Assembly: GCF_027913035.1 (NCBI RefSeq) | Contig: NZ_CP115777.1 | Coordinates: 1-64,000, forward strand | Source: Paracoccus albus | Lineage (GTDB): Bacteria > Pseudomonadota > Alphaproteobacteria > Rhodobacterales > Rhodobacteraceae | Reading direction: 5' to 3' | DNA: 64,000 nucleotides | Part shown: piece by piece, positions 1-7,827 of the stretch | Layout of the letters: each line of letters begins with the position of its first letter | Position numbering within the stretch: the stretch's first letter is position 1 | Notes under the pieces: model-generated | The model's database searches: none | What the model saw: the letters and a program-made list of their open reading frames with translations, nothing else | What the model was told of the DNA's origin: nothing | Position numbers and translations under genes: made by a program

Positions 1-50
1 CTACAAAATCTCAGTTTTCGCACTTCTGAATGTAGCGTTCTGGCCCCTAC

Positions 51-89
51 CCCGCAAGCGCAAAGCGATTCGCGGGCCCTAGATTTTTT
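51..89 (+). terminator. Attenuator-like hairpin with T-run just upstream of repC
   Basis: A stem pairs CCCGC (51-55) with GCGGG (72-76), with an inner CGC-AAA-GCG hairpin and a six-T run at 84-89. It lies directly before the repC start. In repABC plasmids the repB-repC gap encodes a small antisense RNA whose binding to the leader makes a repC-terminating hairpin. The position and shape fit that element, but repB is outside the window and the antisense promoter was not identified. Confidence 0.55.
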
Positions 90-95
90 GTCTTC

Positions 96-1319
96 GTGGA
101 CATTTTCATGGAGTACACACCAATCTCGCCGTTTATGCGGCCGATTTCCCACGCCCATTTGCGCGTCATTGAGCGACCCGAGGCATCTGTTCCAGCCAGA
201 CCCGTTAACAAGTGGGAACTCCTGCGCGAGCTCTCCAAGGCGCAAGCGGCCTTTGGGGTCTCGGAACGTGATCTGACGGTTTTGCAGGGGCTCCTCAGCT
301 TCTTTCCGGACGATGCGCTTGGCGGGAACGCCGAGATGGTCGTCTTCCCCTCGAACAAGGCGATCTGTGAGCGCCTGAATGGTATGCCCTGCTCCACGAT
401 GCGTCGTCACCTCGCGCGTCTTGTCGAGGCTGGCTTGCTCCAGCGGCGTGATAGCCCCAATGGGAAGCGTTACGTCCGCAAGCACGGCGAAGATCGCGTT
501 GCCTTTGGCTTCGATCTTTCCCCGCTCTACTGTCAGTCCGAGGAGATCGCACGGGCCGCAGAGGCCGTACGTGAGGGTGAGGAGCGCGTCAGGCGCCTGA
601 GAGAGGTCGTAAGCCTCATGCGACGCGATCTCGCGGCCCTCGCCGAGTTCGGAGACGAGATACAACCCGGCCTAGGCTTCTGGGATCAGCTTCGCGACAA
701 GGCTGCACTCACAGCCCGCGCGCTTCGCCGCAAGCTTTCAATTGAGGACCTCGCGGCCTATCGAGCCGACCTTGAAGCTCTCCTTGATCAGGCACGCAAC
801 ATCATTGATGGCCCAGAAACAGAAGAAATGAACACCAATGATGCCCGTTCTGAGCGTCACCATCATAATTCAAATAAAGAATCTATAGATCTTGAACCTG
901 CTTTAGAAAAAAGCGGGGTGGCGGCGGGTGTGCCAGACGTGGACACGGATGAGCCTGTGGCTGACGTCGATGAACAGGACACAAGACACCTGCCAAAGAT
1001 CCCGCTCCACCTGGTGATCGCGGCATGTCCCTCGCTTAAGACCTTCTACCAAGGTGAGATCCGGCATTGGCATCAGCTTTTCGATGCGGCGTGCCATGTG
1101 CGGCCAGCCATGGGGATTAGTGCGTCTGCATGGGAAGAAGCACAGCGGTTCATGGGTCCGGAGCAAGCGTCGATCGTCGTTGCTGCCATGCTGGAACGCT
1201 TCGCCGACATAAGATCGCCTGGTGGATACTTGCGAGCTCTGACTGCCAAAGCTGCGGCAGGCGAGTTTTCCTGTGGCCCAATGGTCATGGCATTGATTGG
1301 CCGGCGGAACGCGGCTTAA
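96..1319 (+). CDS. repC: RepC replication initiator (repABC type)
   Basis: This is a 407-aa protein from the GTG at 96, or 403 aa from the ATG at 108, a normal length for repABC RepC. The N-terminal half carries the winged-helix region (around FPSNKAICERLNGMPCSTMRR, about residues 83-103) followed by the conserved LSPL segment. RepC initiates replication at an origin inside its own gene, and the AT-rich stretch at about 826-890 is the likely oriV. repA and repB should lie left of base 1. No strong ribosome site precedes either start, consistent with the structured leader controlling translation or termination. The stop codon lies inside a parS-like palindrome. Family assignment is firm; the exact start is not. 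Confidence 0.9.
   Translation: MDIFMEYTPISPFMRPISHAHLRVIERPEASVPARPVNKWELLRELSKAQAAFGVSERDLTVLQGLLSFFPDDALGGNAEMVVFPSNKAICERLNGMPCSTMRRHLARLVEAGLLQRRDSPNGKRYVRKHGEDRVAFGFDLSPLYCQSEEIARAAEAVREGEERVRRLREVVSLMRRDLAALAEFGDEIQPGLGFWDQLRDKAALTARALRRKLSIEDLAAYRADLEALLDQARNIIDGPETEEMNTNDARSERHHHNSNKESIDLEPALEKSGVAAGVPDVDTDEPVADVDEQDTRHLPKIPLHLVIAACPSLKTFYQGEIRHWHQLFDAACHVRPAMGISASAWEEAQRFMGPEQASIVVAAMLERFADIRSPGGYLRALTAKAAAGEFSCGPMVMALIGRRNAA
826..890. other. AT-rich segment inside repC, candidate oriV
   Basis: A markedly AT-rich patch (for example AATTCAAATAAAGAATCTAT) interrupts otherwise GC-rich repC coding sequence. RepC-type origins are known to lie in an AT-rich stretch within the gene, so this is the best candidate here. 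No iterons were seen around it. Confidence 0.45.
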
Positions 1320-1330
1320 CAGCTGTTAAA
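1315..1330. promoter_or_regulatory. parS-like palindrome 1 (overlaps repC stop)
   Basis: The 16-mer CTTAACAGCTGTTAAA matches the core of the repABC centromere consensus GTTNNCNGCNGNNAAC at every fixed position except the outermost pair. It overlaps the repC stop codon (1317-1319). A RepB (ParB-type) partition protein would bind it. Confidence 0.7.
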
Positions 1331-1360
1331 CTCCGATCGCGTGCGGCTGGCATGGCAAAA

Positions 1361-1376
1361 CTTAACAGCTGTTAAG
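1361..1376. promoter_or_regulatory. parS-like palindrome 2
   Basis: CTTAACAGCTGTTAAG is a perfect 16-bp palindrome with the same core as the site at 1315-1330, 46 bp away. Two closely spaced copies downstream of repC are typical of some repABC plasmids. Confidence 0.7.
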
Positions 1377-1619
1377 TAGGCTCTCGGCACACAAGCGGTG
1401 TTCGAGAGAAAAAAGTTAGGGGGTTAAGGTGTGGCAGTATTTGAGACCGTGAAAGAGGCTTTCGCCTTCGTCGCGGCAAAGATCTGATGACGAGGGCATC
1501 CCGATCATCATGGTAAGATCTCAGCTGGTGACCATAGCTGCTAGTAGCGCAAAGGCGGCTAGCGAAGAACATACAGAGTGTTGCGCTGCAGCCAACCTAG
1601 GCTCCAGACTCATTGAGTT

Positions 1620-1952
1620 TCAGAGCCAAAAGAGGACTGTCGCGGCCAATGCAATGGCGGAAAGGAAGGTCTCCGGACAGCGGTCATATCGGGTCGCAAC
1701 GCGGCGCCAATCCTTCAGCCGTCCAAACATGATCTCAATCCGATTGCGGCGTTTGTATCGGCGTTTGTCGTATTTCACAGTCTTCTTACGGGACTTTCGA
1801 CCCGGAATGCAAACCTCTATCCCTTTGTCTTTGAATGCTTCTCGCAGCCAGTCGGCATCGTATCCCCGGTCCCCCAGGATCCAATCCGCCTTCGGCAGGC
1901 CGTCCAGCAGGGCCGCCGCACCGGTATAATCGCTCACCTGTCCGGCCGACAT
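1620..1952 (-). CDS. IS427-group transposase, C-terminal part (orfB)
   Basis: 110 aa visible from SAGQVSDY, with LGDRGYDADW carrying the second catalytic Asp and RNRIEIMFGRLKDWRRVATRYD carrying the Glu of the DDE triad. The coding frame probably begins further upstream, near 2040, as the frameshifted extension of orfA. It appears intact to its end, unlike the homologue at 27.8 kb. Confidence 0.8.
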   Translation of the reverse strand: MSAGQVSDYTGAAALLDGLPKADWILGDRGYDADWLREAFKDKGIEVCIPGRKSRKKTVKYDKRRYKRRNRIEIMFGRLKDWRRVATRYDRCPETFLSAIALAATVLFWL

Positions 1953-2026
1953 GAAGAACCGGATTGGCCGGCCCTTCGCATCTGTGACGGCATGCAGCTT
2001 GGTGTTTATGCCACCTTTCGTGCGAC

Positions 2027-2377
2027 CTATCTGTCGCGCGCGCCCCCTTTTTTCACCGCCAAGCTGGAGGCTGTGCGGTGTGCTTTCAGGTAGGTGGCGT
2101 CTATCATGATTGTCTTGGTCTCAGCGCCTTCGGCCGCCAGACCCATCATGATCCGGGCGAACACCCCATTGTCGCTCCAGCGCTTCCAGCGGTTGTATAG
2201 GGTCTTTGCCGGTCCGTATTCCCTCGGCGCGTCGCACCATCGCAACCCATTGCGATTGATGAAGATTATTCCGCTCAGCACACGCCGGTCATCCACCCGG
2301 GGCCGGCCATGCGATTTTGGGAAGTAAGGTTCAAGGCGCGCCATCTGCGCGTCAGTCAGCCAGAAAAGGTTGCTCAT
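2027..2377 (-). CDS. IS427-group transposase, N-terminal part (orfA)
   Basis: 116 aa starting MSNLFWLTDAQMARLEPYFP, the standard opening of IS5/IS427 transposases (DUF4096-type helix-turn-helix region), then FINRNGLRW and MIDATYLKAHR, the latter holding the first catalytic Asp. The frame ends soon after KAHRTASS. The catalytic remainder is in the other frame downstream, so a frameshift is needed for a full DDE transposase. Confidence 0.85.
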   Translation of the reverse strand: MSNLFWLTDAQMARLEPYFPKSHGRPRVDDRRVLSGIIFINRNGLRWCDAPREYGPAKTLYNRWKRWSDNGVFARIMMGLAAEGAETKTIMIDATYLKAHRTASSLAVKKGGARDR

Positions 2378-2441
2378 TGATCAGTCTCCTTACGGAGCCT
2401 GAATCACGCCAAACAACCAAAATCAATGGGTCTGGAACCTA

Positions 2442-3401
2442 CGCAGTTGCTCGCCTCCGCGGCCCCTGCCCTTTTCGATGTCTGAGATCTGATGATGAAT
2501 ACCCTTAACAATTGGCTCTACTCTATCCGGCGCCTGCTGACGGCGATTTGGAACCTGGCCTCGGATATTCGCTTGGCCTTCATCGGTGCTAATGCCTGAG
2601 AGGTAGGTTGTGGATGTCTGTTGCATGATATCGTGGCTACGGGCCGTAGCGCACAAGGAGCAGACGATCGATGGTTGCCAAAACCGTTTGACCAAGGGCT
2701 CGATCCTCGAATTCCAGCGCGCGGGGAAGGGGAGCCGGTAACTTCTCAGTCACTTCGATAATGGCGACATGGCCAGCGAGGCAATCGGTTCCTCAAGCGC
2801 AGCAGCTGGTTGCCAGCGGTCCCGCGTTCCACTGATTTGGTCGTAGTGGACGGCGAGGATATCACGGAACAGCGGGTGCAACTCAATCTCTTGATTTCAT
2901 GACACCCGAACTCTTCAAAAGAGTGCTTTGATGTTGGCTGCGGAATGATCCGATCCATCCGGTGGATGAAAAAGATTTAATAACAATGGGTTATTGTGTT
3001 TTAGTGTTCGCAATGAGAAATTATGTCCATAACAGCCATCATTGACATGGTTTCCCTTTCCAGGGTGCCGATCCGCTACATCGGCGGGAAGCCAAAGCAT
3101 CAGAACGCTTTATGAAGAAGTTGGCAGTTGCGGGCCGATTGAGCGGTTGGGGCAATCTCGTGAAGAAGGAGCCGCCACAGGTCTAGCCGATGGGGCCTGT
3201 GGAAGTTCTGATCCCGTCGTACCAGTACAGTTCGGTGGCGGTTGGGTGTTTCATGGGTTTGGTCCACGAAAAGTAAAAGTGTTCTTCGGGTTTTGTGACT
3301 GACGGATGAGGGCCTTTGGGGTCCCTCAGATGGGTCTGGGCCGGGTTCCGGTCTTCCGATCCTGATGAAGGGCATTCCCATGCAAACAGGTGTCTTGCGC
3401 G
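2442..3401. other. 960-bp stretch without a recognised gene
   Basis: No recognisable family was found on either strand. On the minus strand a short frame (from the Met at about 2626) runs into the IS427 element and reads on in frame on its far side, so a small gene may have been interrupted. The 3100-3400 part looks like inter-IS debris. Confidence 0.4.
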
Positions 3402-4217
3402 GGTGTTGTCACGTTAACCGAAGGGTTGGCTGGCAAGGCCGTAAATGAAGGTCTTAGGCGATGCTGGCTGCTACTTTCCACATGCGGAGAGCTTCCATCC
3501 GGTGGTAGCGAATGGTCAGGGCGGCGCGTCGGCGAGCTGGAACGGAGAAACAATTGCGGACGGCTGAATGGATGGACACGAAGCGTTGCAGGCCGCCTGG
3601 CGAGCGATGACCCTGCATCACGCGCTCTCGCTTTCGGAACGGTAAATGGCTGTTCTCGGCACGATTGTTGAGCCCCTTATGCGACCAGTGATCCAGATCG
3701 GGCAGGAGTTCGCGCTTGGCCGCGCCATATGAGCGGAGCTTGTCCGTTATAATCCGCTTGGGAACAGACCCCGCGCGTTTCATCAGCTTGCGCAAAAGCC
3801 GTTTGGCGGCCCGTTTGTCCCGCCGGGACTGGAGGATCTCGTCCAGAACAACGCCGCGTTGATCAACGGCGCGCCAGAGCCAGAACGTCTTGCCGGAAAT
3901 CTTCACCACGACTTCGTCAAGATGCCAGATGTCGCCGGGGCGGCGCTGGCATCGCCGCAAGTTCCTCGCGATCTGCGGCCCGAATTTGGCCGTCCAGCGC
4001 CGAACCGTTTCATAGGAGACGTCGATGCCACGTTCGAGCAGCATCTCCTCAACCTCCCGCAGGCTCAGATTGAACCGGACGTACAGCCAGACCGCGTGGG
4101 CAATGATCGAAGGCGGGAACCGGTGCCGCTTGTAGCTGATGGAAGGTGTCTGCATCGCCGTGACCTACGTAGCAAACAGCAAGGAGGCAATCGCTACCCG
4201 ATTAACGTGACAACTCC
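3402..4217 (-). mobile_element. IS6 family insertion sequence
   Basis: Terminal repeats GGTGTTGTCACGTTAA (3402) and the reverse complement of TTAACGTGACAACTCC (ending 4217) bracket a single 233-aa transposase. The flanking 8-mers differ, so there is no target duplication, as expected if the copy took part in IS6-mediated replicon fusion or deletion. It ends 162 bp before the second repC start. Confidence 0.85.
3454..4155 (-). CDS. IS6 family transposase
   Basis: 233 aa, typical for the family. It has the N-terminal helix-turn-helix (VRFNLSLREVEEMLLERGIDVSYETVRRW), then the DDE catalytic core with DIWHLDEVVVKI, IITDKLRSYGAA and HLPFRKRERVMQG. All three catalytic motifs are present, so it may be active. 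Confidence 0.92.
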   Translation of the reverse strand: MQTPSISYKRHRFPPSIIAHAVWLYVRFNLSLREVEEMLLERGIDVSYETVRRWTAKFGPQIARNLRRCQRRPGDIWHLDEVVVKISGKTFWLWRAVDQRGVVLDEILQSRRDKRAAKRLLRKLMKRAGSVPKRIITDKLRSYGAAKRELLPDLDHWSHKGLNNRAENSHLPFRKRERVMQGHRSPGGLQRFVSIHSAVRNCFSVPARRRAALTIRYHRMEALRMWKVAASIA

Positions 4218-4379
4218 GGCGGGGGGGCTTAGAACCAAGGTCTACCAAACCTCAGCACCTTCAACTCTTAAGGTCTGTTCTAGCCTCTCCGAACATCGAG
4301 ATCAACGAAAAAACGCGCTTGCGCGAACAATAAGGTCTTGCCCGGACGCCCCGTCTTTCAAAAAGAACGGAGCAGTGAC

Positions 4380-5648
4380 ATGACAATGAACCATGCGGCG
4401 CATGCCGCCCCCAGACCATCCCGGCCCGTGCTGCCTGATGGCATCACGTTCAATCACTTGATCGAGCTGATCGAGCGCCACGCACGCGCAGCATTCGGCC
4501 TCGGCCTTGCACGGCGCGATGCGCTCTTGCGCATGATGCGTGCTACGTCTGTGCACGATTGGACCGATCCGGATCGCGATCCGGTCTGTTTTCGGGCGCA
4601 ACAGGATCTTGCCGCCGAGCTCGGCATCACGGATCGCGCCTTGCGCAATCATGAGCGGCAATTACAAGCCTGTGGGCTGATCGAGATCGACACGGCCGCT
4701 GATGGCCATCGCTCCGGTGTCGAGCTGGCCGGCGGTCGTCGTCTTGGGATCAATTTCGCCCCGCTGATCACCTGCGTCCTCGATCTCGTTAGACTCGACG
4801 CCGCACGCCAAGCGGAACAGCGTCGCTTCCAGGCGCTGCGGCTCGAATGCTCGGCCGCAAAGCGCGATGTTCGCCACGCAATCGAGCGGCTGATCGAGGT
4901 CGACCCCAAGAACGCCATCCTCGCATCCGCATTGCAAGATTTCGCGCGATGGCCCCGCCGCTATGCGTCGTTCCGCAGTATCGAGGCGCTTGAGGACCAT
5001 CTTCAGGAGATCAGCAGAAACCGTGATCTGCTGTTAGAAATGCTGTCATGTCAGGAGAAATCTTCCGGCGTGACGGAATCCCAGGTTCCGGCGATCTTAA
5101 ATACAAGGATAAATATATCTGAATTCTGTAGCGGTTCCTCCGCCAAGATAATACAGACGGCCCGCAAGCGGTCCGACGACAATTATGCCATGCCGATGCC
5201 TATCGGCACCGGCGATTGCAGAGAAAAAGATGATCTTCGGCCGGGCGACGGGCGCAAGCCGGCACTAACAGAGACATTCACGCCGGATCAGCTCTATCGG
5301 ATGGCCTCAGATGACATGCGCCTTTACCTTGATGGGGTCTGTCGACCAGGAGATGCGCTGATAAACCACCATTTCGTCAAAGCAGCCATCACGATCTTGC
5401 CGGATCTCGGGATACACCCGACCGCATGGGATGCCGCCGCTGAAACCATGGGTAATCTCGCTGCCGCCCTGACTGTTCTGGTTATTGACGCCAATCGTTT
5501 CCGCGACGTTGATCCAGTCCGCAAGCCCGGCGCCATGCTGTGTGCCATGACGCGGATCGCGGCGCGCGGCGGGCTGAACCTGCACGGCAGTCTCATCAGG
5601 CTCAAGCAGTGGAAAATCTATGGACAGCGCGACGCAAGAAAGGTCTGA
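4380..5648 (+). CDS. Second, divergent RepC-like replication protein
   Basis: About 422 aa from the ATG at 4380, chosen because GGAG lies 8 bp upstream; an in-frame start at 4338 is less likely. The N-terminal part has the RepC-type winged helix (FRAQQDLAAELGITDRALRNHERQL) and LGINFAPLI corresponds to the LSPL segment of the first RepC. The C-terminal part resembles the RepC C-terminal domain. An AT-rich patch at 5095-5133 may be its own origin. No repA, repB or parS accompanies it, so it is a lone repC paralogue. Whether it drives replication is unknown. The IS6 element just upstream could affect its expression or mark a cointegrate junction. Confidence 0.75.
   Translation: MTMNHAAHAAPRPSRPVLPDGITFNHLIELIERHARAAFGLGLARRDALLRMMRATSVHDWTDPDRDPVCFRAQQDLAAELGITDRALRNHERQLQACGLIEIDTAADGHRSGVELAGGRRLGINFAPLITCVLDLVRLDAARQAEQRRFQALRLECSAAKRDVRHAIERLIEVDPKNAILASALQDFARWPRRYASFRSIEALEDHLQEISRNRDLLLEMLSCQEKSSGVTESQVPAILNTRINISEFCSGSSAKIIQTARKRSDDNYAMPMPIGTGDCREKDDLRPGDGRKPALTETFTPDQLYRMASDDMRLYLDGVCRPGDALINHHFVKAAITILPDLGIHPTAWDAAAETMGNLAAALTVLVIDANRFRDVDPVRKPGAMLCAMTRIAARGGLNLHGSLIRLKQWKIYGQRDARKV
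5095..5133. other. AT-rich patch inside the second repC
   Basis: A run of about 39 bp rich in A and T (including AAATACAAGGATAAATATAT) interrupts GC-rich coding sequence at the same relative position as in the first repC. This suggests an internal origin of replication. Confidence 0.35.
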
Positions 5649-5885
5649 AATGCTAGGTTTCACTGCCTCGGCCATCGAACCTGACGGCCGGCCCAGGAAG
5701 AGCGCATGAAAGCCCGCAGTCTGAAAGCAGACGAGCGGACGCCGAAGCGCCCGCCCTCACCTTCGCAGCCATCGGCGTCCCCGCCTGTACTGCTTCGCCA
5801 GCATATCTGGTGGGAAAATGGCAATCAATTAGGATTACGAAGGCAGTTCTCGCACAGGCTGACGCTCGATACTTGCGTCTCGCTT

Positions 5886-6464
5886 TCAGCCCGTGCTGCC
5901 GGCGACGTTGGTCTTTTCCTTCAGTGCCGCATAGAGGGCAGTTTTCCCGATCTTTACCCGCGCTGCCGCCTCACGCACCGTCAGTCCAGAGGCGATGAGC
6001 TGACGGGCCCGTGCGATCCGTTCTGGTGTGACGACCGCCGGCCGGCCGCCTTTTCGTCCCCTGGCGGCCGCGGCGGCCAGCCCCGCATTCGTCCTTTCCC
6101 GGATAAGATCCCGTTCGAACTCGCCAAGGGCGCCGAAGATGTGGAAAACCAGGCGGCCAGTAGGCGTGGTCGTGTCGATGTTCTCGGTAAGGGACCTGAA
6201 GCCGACACCGCGCTTTTCCAGATCGGCAACGGTTTGCAGCAGATGCGTCATCGAGCGGCCAAGTCGATCGAGCTTCCAGACGATGAGCGTGTCGCCTTCG
6301 CGGAGGAAGCGGAGTGCTTCCGTCAGGCCAGGACGTTCTGTCTTGGAGCCGGATACGCCATGATCGTCAAAAATCCTGGTCGCACCAGCCCCTTGGAGGG
6401 CATCGAGCTGAAGGGCCAGATCCTGACCGACAGTCGAAACGCGGGCGTATCCTATGAGTGGCAT
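5886..6464 (-). CDS. Serine recombinase / resolvase (Tn3 TnpR-like)
   Basis: 192 aa. The N-terminal catalytic domain opens with MPLIGYARVSTVGQDLALQL, where Ser10 is the expected nucleophile. It continues with VWKLDRLGRSMTHLL and GEFERDLIRERT, the conserved arginine-containing motifs, and ends with a helix-turn-helix (LTVREAAARVKIGKTALYAAL). Such enzymes resolve cointegrates or plasmid dimers at a res site. Paired TGTCC-type half sites lie just upstream at 6514-6618. No Tn3 transposase is nearby, so a role in plasmid multimer resolution is likely. Confidence 0.92.
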   Translation of the reverse strand: MPLIGYARVSTVGQDLALQLDALQGAGATRIFDDHGVSGSKTERPGLTEALRFLREGDTLIVWKLDRLGRSMTHLLQTVADLEKRGVGFRSLTENIDTTTPTGRLVFHIFGALGEFERDLIRERTNAGLAAAAARGRKGGRPAVVTPERIARARQLIASGLTVREAAARVKIGKTALYAALKEKTNVAGSTG

Positions 6465-6513
6465 GGCATTCCGATCACAAAGAAGCGCGAGAAACGCATC
6501 AGGTCACTCAAGT

Positions 6514-6618
6514 TGTCCGAAAACCCGTCCGAAAATCAAGTTGTCCGATTACGCGTTGCGGCAAAGGTTTACGGACAGATTGAGAGGGTGTCCACAAAAA
6601 ACACGATTAGCGGACACC
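6514..6618. promoter_or_regulatory. Candidate res site cluster
   Basis: Upstream of the resolvase are inverted half sites: TGTCCG (6542-6547) with CGGACA (6572-6577), and GGTGTCC (6587-6593) with GGACACC (6612-6618), plus extra TGTCCG/CGTCCG copies at 6514-6541. The 36- and 32-bp spans fit resolvase dimer subsites. The promoter of the resolvase gene would lie in the same region, allowing autorepression. Confidence 0.6.
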
Positions 6619-6822
6619 TTCAGACAAGTCGAAATAGACGCTGCCAATCGGGCGGCCAGATCCATCAGTCACTTTGTGATGGCCATCTTCGTACTCGCCC
6701 TGATCCAGTTTGTCGGCTATCCGGCGCAAGGCCGCCGCCGTCCACGAGGCTACTGTCCTCTCGGCCGGGCCAGACACGTTCAGCTCGACATCGCATTTGA
6801 TATGTTGCGTCAGTTCACTCAT
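6607..6822 (-). CDS. Small conserved-looking hypothetical protein, 71 aa
   Basis: Starts at ATG 6822, whose A is the last base of the upstream gene's TGA stop, so the two are translationally coupled. It is mostly polar, beginning MSELTQHIKCDVELNVSG and ending FDLSEGVR, with no membrane segment. No family recognised. Its end overlaps the right edge of the res-like cluster. Confidence 0.6.
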   Translation of the reverse strand: MSELTQHIKCDVELNVSGPAERTVASWTAAALRRIADKLDQGEYEDGHHKVTDGSGRPIGSVYFDLSEGVR

Positions 6823-6983
6823 CAGTCATCCCTCTTACCGGCGAGATCTGCCAGCCTTTCGCGCTCAGCCTGCTCGCCCCATTTCTTCATCTCGGACGCC
6901 CTGTCGAAGCCATACCAGTTGGCCCAAAGGTCCACTTGATCTGCGGCGGCCTGATCCCGGTCCGTTGGTTTATCTGCGATCAT
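6822..6983 (-). CDS. Small hypothetical protein, 53 aa
   Basis: The frame runs from ATG 6983 (MIADKPTDRDQAAADQVDLW) to a TGA at 6824-6822 that overlaps the next gene's start. It is rich in charged residues and tryptophan and probably helical. CTTCAG gives only a weak ribosome site. The overlap with the 71-aa gene supports both as a real two-gene unit. Function unknown. Confidence 0.55.
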   Translation of the reverse strand: MIADKPTDRDQAAADQVDLWANWYGFDRASEMKKWGEQAERERLADLAGKRDD

Positions 6984-7033
6984 TCTGAAGGAGCGCTATC
7001 AGTCGGTTGAGATTTCATCGCCGCATGGTCCTT

Positions 7034-7453
7034 TCAGGCCAGATCTGTCTTTGAAAAATCATTGCCTTTGTAGAGAAGCGCGACCCGATAACCTTTTGCA
7101 CAGGCGTAGGAGAAGCAGTCTCCGAAATTCAGATCGGCCTCGTGCCCAACGGCCTTCCCGTAGGATTGCGCCGCCGCAAGCGCGCCTGTACCGAGAGTAT
7201 CTGAGATCATCACGCTCTTAGCACGGGCTTCCTGAAAAAACAGATCGACAGCAGCCTTTGCTGCCTCGAACTGGTCGCTGTCAGGTGCCTTGTGCTTTCC
7301 TGAACGCGATCTGGCCAGGCTTACAACCGCCTCGTATCGCGCGAGCGGAGAAAACAGTGGAGGCTTGTCACTGGCAGCAAGCCGTTTTGCCAATTCGTCG
7401 GATCCAGGCTCGCGGTTCAGTATCGCCACCACCGCTGACGCATCTATGAACAT
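7034..7453 (-). CDS. vapC: VapC-type PIN domain toxin
   Basis: 139 aa from the ATG at 7453; an upstream in-frame start at 7468 lies inside vapB. PIN residues are visible: Asp in MFIDASAV, Glu in YEAVVS, and LNFGDCFSYACAK with the later acidic residues. VapC toxins are Mg-dependent RNases, often cutting tRNA, neutralised by VapB. The start overlaps the vapB stop by four bases. A toxin-antitoxin pair close to repC is a typical plasmid addiction module. Confidence 0.9.
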   Translation of the reverse strand: MFIDASAVVAILNREPGSDELAKRLAASDKPPLFSPLARYEAVVSLARSRSGKHKAPDSDQFEAAKAAVDLFFQEARAKSVMISDTLGTGALAAAQSYGKAVGHEADLNFGDCFSYACAKGYRVALLYKGNDFSKTDLA

Positions 7454-7701
7454 CAGTAGTCGCCCCACATCGCGTCAGCATCTGCCTTCGCATCGTAGTC
7501 AGGGTTCACTGGTCCGATCTTGTCAGCAATAGCTCTCGCAGATTCAAGACGTTCCAGCAAAGGAACTTGATCCTTTGCCGCGTTGATGGCAGCCTTCAAC
7601 GCAGATCGAACAGCCTCTGTTTTATTATCTGCGCCGGTCAGCCTCATAGCCTCCACAGCAAGCGCGTTAACCGCTTCATCCCTGATGAAAAGTCCCGGCA
7701 T
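7453..7701 (-). CDS. vapB: VapB-type antitoxin (Rv0623-like)
   Basis: 82 aa, MPGLFIRDEAVNALAVEAMRL followed by TKTEAVRSALK-like helical text. This is the ribbon-helix-helix DNA-binding layout of the Rv0623/VapB family, with an acidic C-terminal tail ending MWGDY. It is first in the operon and overlaps vapC. Three GTATATC repeats immediately upstream are probable binding sites for autoregulation. Confidence 0.88.
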   Translation of the reverse strand: MPGLFIRDEAVNALAVEAMRLTGADNKTEAVRSALKAAINAAKDQVPLLERLESARAIADKIGPVNPDYDAKADADAMWGDY

Positions 7702-7704
7702 TGG

Positions 7705-7749
7705 TGTATATCTCTTGTGGTATATCCAGATATTCGATAATGTATATCC
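7705..7749. promoter_or_regulatory. Triple GTATATC repeat, vapBC operator
   Basis: TGTATATC (7705-7712), GGTATATCC (7719-7727) and TGTATATCC (7741-7749) lie 4-48 bp upstream of the vapB start. Each core is the near-palindrome GTATAT. Antitoxins of this fold bind such repeats cooperatively; this is inferred from position. Confidence 0.6.
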
Positions 7750-7827
7750 AGACGTTAGAATGTCAACCAGGACTTGCTTGATGATTGATTAGAACGGCGG
7801 CGACAGGGCGACAGAGGAACCCACAAA

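Larger units (their letters stand above)
1600..2439 (-). mobile_element. IS5 family (IS427 group) insertion sequence
   Basis: Imperfect terminal inverted repeats were read directly: GGCTCCAGACTCATTGAGTTT at the left end against GGTTCCAGACCCATTGATTTT, the reverse complement of the right end. A TA duplication flanks the element (1598-1599 and 2440-2441). It carries two offset minus-strand reading frames as expected for the group, which makes its transposase by frameshifting. Confidence 0.85.

Noticed and set aside
5706..6800. 364-codon plus-strand open frame beginning after the second repC
   Set aside because: Most of it is antisense to the serine resolvase and the rest is low-complexity. Only the first 40 codons are unopposed and they resemble nothing.
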